Positions 26,558-33,910 of a stretch of DNA of 64,000 nucleotides are shown piece after piece. How positions within the stretch are numbered: position 1 is the stretch's first letter; each line of letters starts with the position of its first letter. Below the pieces are notes generated by a model. It searched no databases. It was not told where the DNA came from and saw only the letters and a list, made by a program, of their open reading frames with translations. A program made the position numbers and the translations under genes. The DNA comes from UBA7672 sp965279085 (GTDB lineage Bacteria > Pseudomonadota > Alphaproteobacteria > Caulobacterales > Hyphomonadaceae): positions 1,550,001 to 1,614,000 of the forward strand of contig OZ257149.1 in NCBI GenBank assembly GCA_965279085.1, read 5' to 3'.

Positions 26558-26571
26558 TGACACCGGTGTCA
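26558..26571. promoter_or_regulatory. LacI-family operator, copy 1
   Basis: TGACACCGGTGTCA, a perfect 14-base palindrome with the central CG usual for LacI-type operators. It stands 95 bases before the LacI-family gene and 174 bases before the GH43 gene, and overlaps a TTGACT -35-like hexamer (26553). A copy with one end base changed precedes kduI. Confidence 0.85.
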
Positions 26572-26665
26572 AGATTCCGTCGGTTGCGCGAGGGGCGAGA
26601 CATTCCGTGAGACATTTCGGGCGTATTCCCTTGACGTTCAATGTCTTGTGCGCGCATCAGGAGAC

Positions 26666-27751
26666 ATGACCCGCAAGTCCCCGACACGGCCGGCAAAGCG
26701 CGCCAAGGCCGAGATTCCGAAATTCGAGGGCAAGCGGCCGACGATCAACGATGTCGCTCGTCTTGCGCGGGTCTCGAAGAAAACCGTCTCGCGCATCATC
26801 AACAAGTCGCCGTTCGTGAAGGAGAAGACGCGCGAACGCGTCGAGGCGCTGATCAAGGAGATCGGCTACACGCCGGACCCGATGGCGCGCGGCCTCGCCT
26901 CGAAGCGCTCGTTTCTTGTTGGCCTGATCTACGACCAGCCGAACCCGCAATACGTCATCGACATGCAGCAGGGCATTCTCGATGTGATCCGTGGATCGGG
27001 CTTCGAACTGCTGGTCCACCCGTGCCGGCGGCAGGCGCCGGATTTCCTGCTCAACGTGCGCAACTTCGTCGAGCGGCAGAAGCTGGCGGGCGTGGTGCTG
27101 CCGCCGTCGGTTTCCGAGGACGATGAGCTGGTGAAGCTGCTCAAGGAATTCGACTGTCCGTATGTGCGCATTGCCTCCGTGCCGCTGGATGATGCGGACC
27201 ACTGCATCGTCACGCACGACGCCGAAGGCGCAGAGCAGGCGGCGATTCATCTCGCCGAACTCGGCCACACGCGCATCGCGCACGTCTCAGGCCCCGATAC
27301 CTTTCGTTCCGCGCACGAACGGCGCGCGGGGTTCGTGAAGGGGCTCAAGGCGCACAAGTTGAAACTTGAGCGCGAGCTGGACATCAAGGCTGCCTACACT
27401 TTCCAGTCCGGCGTCGATGCAGGCCGCAAGCTCATGGAAGCAGAAGACCCGCCCACAGCGATCTTCTGCGGCAATGACGAGATGGCCGCCGGCGTCTGTC
27501 AGGCCGTGCGCGAAGCCGGGCGAGAGATCGGCAAGCATGTCTCAGTCGTGGGCTTCGACGACAGCCCGCTGGCCTCGCGCCTCTGGCCTGCCCTCACGAC
27601 GGTGGTGCTGCCGATCCGGCTGATGGGGCGGATGGCGTCGACGCGACTGCTCGGCGCCAGCCTGATCCACGAGCCGCCGCAGGAAGAAACCCTTGGGGAA
27701 GTGCATCCGAAGCTGGTCGTGCGCGGCTCCACAGCAGCCGTGAGGACTTAG
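26666..27751 (+). CDS. LacI-family regulator of the uronate (kdu/kdg) genes
   Basis: 361 residues from the ATG at 26666 with AGGAG eight bases upstream; an in-frame GTG at 26648 lacks such a site. A Lys/Arg-rich tail of about 22 residues precedes the LacI helix-turn-helix TINDVARLARVSKKTVSRIINKS and the hinge (about residues 27-75). The periplasmic-binding-like domain follows (FLVGLIYDQPNPQY, ICG-type FCGNDEMAAG, VSVVGFDDSPLAS). It probably represses transcription by binding the TGACACCGGTGTCA sites upstream of itself/GH43 and kduI until a uronate such as 2-keto-3-deoxygluconate appears. The effector is inferred from neighbours. Confidence 0.9.
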   Translation: MTRKSPTRPAKRAKAEIPKFEGKRPTINDVARLARVSKKTVSRIINKSPFVKEKTRERVEALIKEIGYTPDPMARGLASKRSFLVGLIYDQPNPQYVIDMQQGILDVIRGSGFELLVHPCRRQAPDFLLNVRNFVERQKLAGVVLPPSVSEDDELVKLLKEFDCPYVRIASVPLDDADHCIVTHDAEGAEQAAIHLAELGHTRIAHVSGPDTFRSAHERRAGFVKGLKAHKLKLERELDIKAAYTFQSGVDAGRKLMEAEDPPTAIFCGNDEMAAGVCQAVREAGREIGKHVSVVGFDDSPLASRLWPALTTVVLPIRLMGRMASTRLLGASLIHEPPQEETLGEVHPKLVVRGSTAAVRT

Positions 27752-27756
27752 CCGGC

Positions 27757-28125
27757 TCAGGATGCCTGATCGCGCCTGGAGGCAACGGCGAGCTTTTTTA
27801 CCAGCGCATCGGGAATGGGTTTGCCCGGAGTAAAGGTGACGCCTGTCTTGGTCGCCTTGAGGCCGGCCGCGGCAATATCCTTCGCGTGGGACTTGATGGC
27901 GGCAGGTGATACATAAAGGCCGCATTGCTTGCTGAACGCCGCATATCCCGCGACGATGGATTTTCCGATCCTGAACCCCGGCATGTTGTAGGCGATAACT
28001 TCCTCCGCTTTAGGCAACGCCCGCGCGAGTTGGGCGCGCAATCGAACCAGCATCGAGCGGAGCTCTTCGGGAGCCGCGGCAATATACGCGTCGTGATCGG
28101 CAAACGTTTTCGGGCGCGTTTTCAC
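27757..28125 (-). CDS. DUF1801 (YdhG-like) family protein
   Basis: 122 residues, on the opposite strand between the LacI gene and kduI. It has the DUF1801 layout: DHDAYIAAAPEELRSMLVRLRAQLARALPKAEEVIAYNMPGFR in the first half (Pro-Gly-Phe motif near residue 50), GLYVSPAA in the middle, and KTGVTFTPGKPIPDALVKKL near the end. Members include the YdhG/FrataxIn-like iron-chaperone group, but most have no tested function. Its presence inside the uronate locus looks incidental; it ends six bases from the LacI stop. Confidence 0.8.
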   Translation of the reverse strand: MKTRPKTFADHDAYIAAAPEELRSMLVRLRAQLARALPKAEEVIAYNMPGFRIGKSIVAGYAAFSKQCGLYVSPAAIKSHAKDIAAAGLKATKTGVTFTPGKPIPDALVKKLAVASRRDQAS

Positions 28126-28247
28126 TGTGACGTCCGGTACAAAGTGGAGGTAGCTTCATCCGATCATCGACCGGCTGCAGGATCAAGCGGATCAGCGGGC
28201 ATTTGCGTCACAGCAGGCTATTGACCAAAGCCCATAAAGATCGTTTC

Positions 28248-28261
28248 TGACACCGGTGTCT
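28248..28261. promoter_or_regulatory. LacI-family operator, copy 2 (upstream of kduI)
   Basis: TGACACCGGTGTCT, identical to copy 1 except for the last base, so the inner 12 bases are a perfect palindrome. It lies 24 bases before the kduI ATG and 21 bases after a TTGACC -35-like hexamer (28221), a position that would block RNA polymerase. Confidence 0.85.
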
Positions 28262-28285
28262 AAAAGTGCCTTCGGAGGTCGCCCC

Positions 28286-29134
28286 ATGTTCGAGAAAACC
28301 TATCACGCGACCCATCCCGACATGATGGAGGATGCGTCTAATGACGATCTCCGCGCGCGTTATCTGATCGACAGCCTGTTCAAGCCGGACGCGGTCTCGC
28401 TGAACTACTCACACAACGAGCGCATGGTGATTGGCGGCGCGGCGCCGGTGAAAGCAACCGTCGAACTGCCGGCGCAAACCGAACCGGCATCCGCCAAGGG
28501 CAAACCCTTCCTTGAGCGCCGCGAACTTGGCGCGATCAATGTCGGCGAAGGCGCCGGCGCGATCATCGTCGATGGCGCCGCCCACACGATGAACCCGCGT
28601 GACGGTCTCTACATCCCGATGGGCTCGGCCAAGGTGGAGTTCAAATCCGCCGATCCAACCAAGCCGGCGAAATTCTATCTCGTATCGACGCCCGCCCACA
28701 CGCGCTACGAAGTCGCCAAGGTTTCCATCGACAAGGCCGTGCCGCTCGAGCGTGGCGCGCCGGAGCAATCGAATGAGCGCACCATCTACCAGATGGTCGT
28801 GCCCGCCACGGTGAAGTCGTGCCAGCTTCTCCTCGGCATGACGATGCTGAAGAAGGGCTCGGTCTGGAACACCATGCCGCCGCACCTGCATGATCGCCGC
28901 TCGGAGGTGTATTTCTACTTCGGCATGGGCCCGAACGATCGCGTTTTCCACTTCATGGGTGAGCCGGACAATTCGCGCTCCATCGTGATGGCGAACGATG
29001 AGGCCGTGATGTCGCCGCCCTGGTCGATCCACATGGGCGCGGGCACCGCCGCCTATACGTTCATCTGGGCGATGGGCGGTGAGAACCTCGACTATGCCGA
29101 CATGAACCAGCTTGATATCTGCCAGCTGAAATGA
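28286..29134 (+). CDS. kduI: 5-dehydro-4-deoxy-D-glucuronate isomerase
   Basis: 282 residues from the ATG at 28286, seven bases after a GGAGG site; a GTG at 28256 lies inside the operator and is rejected. KduI turns 5-keto-4-deoxyuronate, the product of pectate-lyase breakdown, into 2,5-diketo-3-deoxygluconate. It is a cupin; the zinc ligands are visible in PPHLHDRRSEVY (two His and a Glu, about residues 196-205), with a further His in PPWSIHMGAG (about 244). The first half, starting YHATHPDMMEDASNDDLRARYL, matches the family throughout. The stop overlaps the kduD start (ATGA), so the two are translationally coupled. Confidence 0.95.
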   Translation: MFEKTYHATHPDMMEDASNDDLRARYLIDSLFKPDAVSLNYSHNERMVIGGAAPVKATVELPAQTEPASAKGKPFLERRELGAINVGEGAGAIIVDGAAHTMNPRDGLYIPMGSAKVEFKSADPTKPAKFYLVSTPAHTRYEVAKVSIDKAVPLERGAPEQSNERTIYQMVVPATVKSCQLLLGMTMLKKGSVWNTMPPHLHDRRSEVYFYFGMGPNDRVFHFMGEPDNSRSIVMANDEAVMSPPWSIHMGAGTAAYTFIWAMGGENLDYADMNQLDICQLK

Positions 29135-29886
29135 ACCCGTTCGATCTCACCGGCAAAGTCGCCATCGTTACCGGCGCCAACACGGGCATCGGCCAGGGCA
29201 TCGCGATTGCGCTTGCGGAAGCCGGCGCCGACATCGCCGCCGTCGGCCGTACGGCGCCCAGCGACACCGAAGCGAAGGTGAAAGCCGCTGGCCGCCGCTT
29301 CCTGCATGTCAGCGCCGATCTCGGATCGACCAAGCCGATTGGAGACATCATACCGGCGACGCTGAAAGCGCTTGGCCGCGCCGACATCCTCGTCAACAAC
29401 GCGGGCACGATCCGCCGCGCCGACTCGGTCGACTTCACCGAAGAAGACTGGGACGCGGTGATGGACGTGAACCTCAAGTCCGTCTTCTTCCTGTCGCAGG
29501 CCTTCGCGAAGCACGCCCTCGCCAACAAGCAGAAAGCCAAGATCATCCAGATCGCCTCACTGCTCTCCTTCCAGGGCGGCATACGCGTGCCGAGTTACAC
29601 GGCGGCCAAATCCGGCCTCGCCGGCATCACCAAGCTGATGGCGAACGAGTGGGCGGCGAAAGGCATCAACGTGAACGCCATCGCGCCGGGCTATTTCGTC
29701 ACCAACAACACTGAAGCTCTGAGGAAAGACGAGACGCGTTCGCGCGACATCCTCGCCCGCATCCCGGCTGCCCGCTGGGGCGAACCCGGCGACCTTGGCG
29801 GCGCGGCGGTGTTTCTCGCCTCTTCCGCTTCGGACTACGTTCACGGCACGATCATCCCCGTCGACGGCGGATGGCTGGCGCGATAG
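29131..29886 (+). CDS. kduD: 2-dehydro-3-deoxy-D-gluconate 5-dehydrogenase (SDR)
   Basis: 251 residues, start overlapping the kduI stop by four bases. It reduces 2,5-diketo-3-deoxygluconate to 2-keto-3-deoxygluconate with NADH, the step after KduI. SDR motifs: TGANTGIGQGIA (about residues 12-23), NNAG near 89, a Ser in QIASLLSFQGG, and the catalytic YTAAKSG (about residues 155-161). The usual ending (GTIIPVDGGWLAR) is present. Order kduI-kduD-kdgK and a shared upstream operator make this one operon; without that context it could only be called an SDR. Confidence 0.92.
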   Translation: MNPFDLTGKVAIVTGANTGIGQGIAIALAEAGADIAAVGRTAPSDTEAKVKAAGRRFLHVSADLGSTKPIGDIIPATLKALGRADILVNNAGTIRRADSVDFTEEDWDAVMDVNLKSVFFLSQAFAKHALANKQKAKIIQIASLLSFQGGIRVPSYTAAKSGLAGITKLMANEWAAKGINVNAIAPGYFVTNNTEALRKDETRSRDILARIPAARWGEPGDLGGAAVFLASSASDYVHGTIIPVDGGWLAR

Positions 29887-29895
29887 GCAAGAGAC

Positions 29896-30894
29896 ATGGG
29901 CACGCGCCTCGTCTGCTTCGGTGAAATGCTGGTGCGCCTGACGGCGCCCGCCGGCGAACGCCTGCTGCAGACACCGCAACTCTCCGCCCATGTCGGCGGG
30001 GCCGAAGCCAACGTCGCCATCGGCTTCTCGCGCCTCGGCGGCGAAGCGGCGATGGCGACCGTTCTGCCTGACAATCCGCTTGGGTCTGCCGCGCGAGATG
30101 AGCTGCGCCGCCATGGCGTGGATGTTGCGCAGGTGAAATTCGCGGCCGGCCGCATGGGTCTCTACTGGCTGACACCCGGCGCCGTGTTGCGCGCGGCGGA
30201 CATCGTTTATGACCGCGCGGGCTCCGCTTTCGCCAATGCCGCACCGAACGCCATCGACTGGAATGCCGCGCTGAAAGGCGCAGGCTGGCTCCATGTTTCT
30301 GGCATAACGCCTGCCGTCAGCGCCAATGCCGGCGAGGCCGCACTCGCGGCCGTGAAGACAGCAGTAAGCGCGGGCGTGAAGGTCTGCTTCGATGGTAACT
30401 ACCGCTCGAAGCTCTGGGAAGCGCGCGGCGAGAACGGCCAGGCGATCCTGAAACAGCTGCTCGAACACGCCACACTCGCCTTCATCGACGAGCGCGATAT
30501 CGCGCTGATCCTCGGCCGCGACGCGGGCGACCGGCGGCACGCGGCAAAGGCGGCGTTCGATGCTTTCCCCCGGCTGCAGATGGTCGCCGCCACGACGCGG
30601 CAGACGCTTGGCGTCAACGACTATTCGCTCGGCGCCACGCTGGTCACGCGCACGGGCTATCAACAGCACGCCCCCATCGACCTGCCCGGCGTGGTCGACC
30701 GCATTGGCGGGGGCGACGCGTTTGCCGCTGGCTTCCTGTTTGGCCACACGAGCGGGATGAGCGACGACGAAACCCTCGCCTTCGCGCTCCATTCCGCCTC
30801 CGCCAAGCACGGCCAGGTGGGTGATGCGAGCCACGCTTTCGCAGCGGACGTGCGGGCTTTGATGGCGGGCGGCGGTCTCGACGTGAAGCGTTAG
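29896..30894 (+). CDS. kdgK: 2-keto-3-deoxygluconate kinase (PfkB family)
   Basis: 332 residues, ATG nine bases after kduD. It phosphorylates 2-keto-3-deoxygluconate to KDPG, which the Entner-Doudoroff aldolase then splits. The ribokinase/PfkB fold is clear: FGEMLVRLTAPAGERLLQTP at the start, a GGAEANVAIGFSRLGG motif (about residues 34-49), FDGNYRSKLW near 164, and the ATP/anion-hole signature DRIGGGDAFAAGF (about 271-283) with its catalytic Asp. No kdgA aldolase gene, lyase or transporter is in the window, so the pathway depends on genes elsewhere. Confidence 0.92.
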   Translation: MGTRLVCFGEMLVRLTAPAGERLLQTPQLSAHVGGAEANVAIGFSRLGGEAAMATVLPDNPLGSAARDELRRHGVDVAQVKFAAGRMGLYWLTPGAVLRAADIVYDRAGSAFANAAPNAIDWNAALKGAGWLHVSGITPAVSANAGEAALAAVKTAVSAGVKVCFDGNYRSKLWEARGENGQAILKQLLEHATLAFIDERDIALILGRDAGDRRHAAKAAFDAFPRLQMVAATTRQTLGVNDYSLGATLVTRTGYQQHAPIDLPGVVDRIGGGDAFAAGFLFGHTSGMSDDETLAFALHSASAKHGQVGDASHAFAADVRALMAGGGLDVKR

Positions 30895-30977
30895 GCGCAT
30901 TCACATCCTGTTAGCACGGACTTTACCGGCCATTCAGGGGCGGCTGTTAGCGTGATGCTGCAGCAGAAAGCGCGCCC

Positions 30978-32609
30978 GTGTTCAAACGCCTGTCAGCCGA
31001 GATCGCTACCGTTTGCGCCGTTCTTTCGGCGGTGATGACGCTTGTTGCTGCGCTTGTTCTTCATATCTCTGCTCTTCCAGCGACTACAGTTGCGATTATC
31101 GCGGGTGTTGCTGTTTATCTTCCAGCGCGCATTCTTGTTGCGAGCCGTCTTGCCAGCGCGCTGTCCAAGGTTGGAAGCGCGATGTCGCGCGCTGCCGCCG
31201 GCGAGCTGACCGAAGTGCGCGTCAAGGGGCGCAACGAGATCGCCACGCTGGCCGCCAGCTTCAACCAGCTCTCCAGCGAAGTCGCCCAGCGCCAACAGCA
31301 CGTCACGCATGTGATGCACCATGACGAGGCATCGGGGCTGCCGAACATGCGCGCTGTGGAGCAGCGGCTGGGAGAGATGCGCCGCCTGCACGATCCGTCC
31401 GGCGTCTTCGCGGGCATCATCGCCATCGATCGCGCTTCGCAGCTGCGCCTCGCCATCGGTCACGCCCGCTGGTCCGCGCTTGTCGGCGAGATCGCGAAGC
31501 GGATTGCCTTCGCGTATGGCGAACTCTTTGTCGGCCGTGCAGACGGCGATGCCATCGCCTTCGTCTTCCGCGCCGAGAGCCACGAAGCGGCGATGCACAC
31601 GATTTCCGCCGTCGCCACGCTCGCCTCGCAACCGGTCTGGCTGGGCGAGGACAGGATTGAAGTACGCATCGTCGCCGGCCTCGCCTGCGATGGCGATGAC
31701 GCCGACACGCGCCTGCCCCTGCTCGCCCGCGCCGAGGCCGCCGTCGACCTTGCCCGCGCCACGCGCCAGCCGATCATGGCGTTCGACCGCGAAAGCTATG
31801 GCGACCCGACATCCGCCATGGCGTTCATGGAAGAAATGCTGCTCGGCCTCTCGCGCGGCGAACTCTATCTCGCTTACCAGCCGCGCCTCGACCTGCGCAA
31901 AGGCGTGATCACGTCCGCCGAGGCGCTGCTGCGCTGGCGCCATCCGCAGCGTGGCATGGTCGCGCCCGACAAGTTCGTCCGCATGGCGGAAGAGACCGGC
32001 CACATCCGCCCGCTGACCGACTGGGTGATCGACCGCGCGATCGCCGACCAGCGCCGCATGCGCGAGGCCGGCCGCGACATGGTGCTGTCGGTCAACATCT
32101 CGGGCCGGCTTATCGCGGACGAGGCCTTCGCCAACCGCGCCCTGCGCCAGATCCGCCGCACCGGCGCCAGGCTGTGTTTCGAGATCACCGAGGCGGCCGT
32201 CGTCGACAATCCCGATCTCGCGCTCGACTTGATGAAGGACATCCGCGACGCCGGCATCGGCATCGTGATCGACGACTATGGCTCGAACCTGTCCTCCCTC
32301 GCCTGCCTCCGCGCGATCCCGGCGCAGGAACTGAAGATCGACCGGCCGATGATCCAGAGCATGGCGCGTGGAAATTCCGATGCGCTGCTGGTGAGGTCGC
32401 TGATCGATCTCGCCCACAGTCTCGGCATGACCGCCGCCGCCGAGGGCGTCGAGACATCAGAGACGCTTGGCCTGCTCCAGTCGATGGGATGCGATGCGGC
32501 CCAAGGCTTCTTCATCGGCCACCCGCTGCCGCTCGACGAGTTCCTGAAATTCGAGGTCGATCCCGGCGTGATCGCCCGCCCACAAACGGCGCTCAAGGGC
32601 CTCGGCTAG
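30978..32609 (+). CDS. Membrane-bound EAL-domain c-di-GMP phosphodiesterase with degenerate GGDEF
   Basis: 543 residues from a GTG. Two N-terminal membrane helices (about residues 8-50) lead into a HAMP domain (to about 105). A GGDEF-like domain follows (115-270) in which the active GGDEF is replaced by RADGD, so it should not make c-di-GMP. The EAL domain (285-530) looks complete: EALLRW with its Glu, NISGR, the Glu in FEITEAAVV, the metal Asp pair in IDDYG, the Lys in LKID and EGVET. It probably breaks down c-di-GMP, with the GGDEF relic possibly sensing GTP. It stands 83 bases after kdgK and shares its last four bases with the convergent ABC gene. The PilZ protein at 7 kb could be one reader of the signal. 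Confidence 0.9.
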   Translation: MFKRLSAEIATVCAVLSAVMTLVAALVLHISALPATTVAIIAGVAVYLPARILVASRLASALSKVGSAMSRAAAGELTEVRVKGRNEIATLAASFNQLSSEVAQRQQHVTHVMHHDEASGLPNMRAVEQRLGEMRRLHDPSGVFAGIIAIDRASQLRLAIGHARWSALVGEIAKRIAFAYGELFVGRADGDAIAFVFRAESHEAAMHTISAVATLASQPVWLGEDRIEVRIVAGLACDGDDADTRLPLLARAEAAVDLARATRQPIMAFDRESYGDPTSAMAFMEEMLLGLSRGELYLAYQPRLDLRKGVITSAEALLRWRHPQRGMVAPDKFVRMAEETGHIRPLTDWVIDRAIADQRRMREAGRDMVLSVNISGRLIADEAFANRALRQIRRTGARLCFEITEAAVVDNPDLALDLMKDIRDAGIGIVIDDYGSNLSSLACLRAIPAQELKIDRPMIQSMARGNSDALLVRSLIDLAHSLGMTAAAEGVETSETLGLLQSMGCDAAQGFFIGHPLPLDEFLKFEVDPGVIARPQTALKGLG

Positions 32610-33613
32610 TTCACAGCCCTACCCGCCGCATCGAACGCCATCAGCTTTGTGCGTTCGACGAAAGCGTTGAGCAGGGCGCCGTCATGTGGCGCTGCTGCAG
32701 GCTGCGGCGTCAGCCAGTTGGAGCCGGCGAACGTGACGCGCACGAACCTGCGTCCGCCGATCCGTTCCTCCCCCGCCGCCCGCACCACAAAGCGCAGGCA
32801 CCCCGCGCCTGCCCGTTCAAGCGTCATGTCATCCGGGCGGAAAGCCAGCGTGCACGGGCCCTCGGTTGGCCAGGGAATGCCTTCAGGTGGCTGGAAGCTT
32901 GATCCGTCGAAAAGCTTGCCGCGCCCCTCCTGCGTTTGCATCGCCAGCGTGTTGAGCCGTGGAAACGATGTCGCGATGGCCGCCGTCAGGTTGGCCGGAT
33001 GCGCGAAAACATCGGCAGCCGCTCCCGCCTGCACCACTTCGCCATCGCCCAGCACAACCACCTGCCCGTCCAGCCCGCGCGCCTCGTCCGCGCTGGCCGT
33101 GACCAGCACCACAACCGCGCCGGCGCCCGACAGCATCGTCTTCAGGTCCGCAACGAACCGCTCGCGGATTTCGAGATCGAGCCCAGCCGACGGCGTCTCC
33201 AGCAGGATCAGTCCCGGCCGGTCTGACAGCGCTCGCGCGATGGCCAGCCGCGTGCGTTGATCCAGATCAAGCGCATTGACGCTGGCGTCCATGCGTCCGG
33301 ACAGCCGCGTCCGCGCCGCAGCCTCCGCGCCGATCAGCTTGCCGACCTTCTGTCCGGACTTCGCCAGCCCGCCGGCGTCAACCCGCACGATGCGGCCCTT
33401 GTCGCGGCGGGCCTGCCCTATGTCCTTGCCGTCGAGCTTCACCGAGCCGGCCTGCGGTTTGTCCGTACCCGCCAGCAGCCGCAGGAGCCCCTCGCGCCCG
33501 GCCTCGTTGAGCCCCAGCACGGCGGTCGGAATGTCTAGGGAAAAGGTCAGGCTCGCATCGGCCAGGACCGGGGTTCGGCCGGCCGTGCGCGTGACGCCTT
33601 TCAGCTCCAGCAT
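32606..33613 (-). CDS. ABC-ATPase homologue with degraded nucleotide-binding motifs
   Basis: 335 residues, an intact frame resembling the MalK/UgpC class of sugar-importer ATPases, with a C-terminal TOBE-like part (LAFRPDDMTLERAG, about residues 253-266, then beta strands). All ATP-handling motifs are altered: Walker A reads GLNEAGREG (34-42, Lys replaced by Arg, Ser/Thr by Glu), the signature LSGGQ reads LDLDQ (115-119), Walker B ends ILLETP (Asp and the catalytic Glu replaced by Glu and Thr) and the switch His in VTHD reads VTAS (about 169-172). It should not hydrolyse ATP normally. No permease or binding protein is adjacent. It may be a regulatory relic or a pseudo-ATPase partner. Confidence 0.72.
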   Translation of the reverse strand: MLELKGVTRTAGRTPVLADASLTFSLDIPTAVLGLNEAGREGLLRLLAGTDKPQAGSVKLDGKDIGQARRDKGRIVRVDAGGLAKSGQKVGKLIGAEAAARTRLSGRMDASVNALDLDQRTRLAIARALSDRPGLILLETPSAGLDLEIRERFVADLKTMLSGAGAVVVLVTASADEARGLDGQVVVLGDGEVVQAGAAADVFAHPANLTAAIATSFPRLNTLAMQTQEGRGKLFDGSSFQPPEGIPWPTEGPCTLAFRPDDMTLERAGAGCLRFVVRAAGEERIGGRRFVRVTFAGSNWLTPQPAAAPHDGALLNAFVERTKLMAFDAAGRAVN

Positions 33614-33910
33614 GGGCCGATCCAGCCTGACCCGGGTTCCAGCATCACAACGCCCGCAACAAGCCCGAACGGAACCGCCCGGTGCGGGGGCATTATCCCC
33701 CCGCGCGAGAGTCCGTCAAACGTGGCGTACCGTCATCCCGAAACCCTTTGATTCCGGGCCCATCCGCGCTTGCGACACCTTGTTACGTCCTTGAATTTTC
33801 CGTGAGACCGAGACGGATTTAGGGGCTGTGTTCATTTAACTTCGCGTATGAAGGGCCGGTGGTCACAGGTTTAGCCAAGCCTCCCCGGCGACGGACGAAC
33901 GGATAGTCAG
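33614..33910. other. Intergenic region before the macA operon
   Basis: 297 bases without a gene, between divergent transcripts. A half REP-like piece is seen at about 33733-33760 (CATCCCGAAA then GATTCCGGG). Nearer to macA, TTCAT (33829) and ATGAA (33846) form an inverted repeat around TTTAACTTCGCG, a possible operator, and TTGAAT (33792) could be a -35 box. Nothing else is clear. Confidence 0.4.

Noticed and set aside
28256..28285. GTG at 28256 as start of kduI
   Set aside because: It falls within the operator palindrome and has no ribosome site; the ATG at 28286 has GGAGG at the right distance and matches the family start.
30993..32417. 474-codon antisense frame over the EAL-domain gene
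   Set aside because: The sense strand has a complete set of EAL motifs; the antisense product is a composition artefact.
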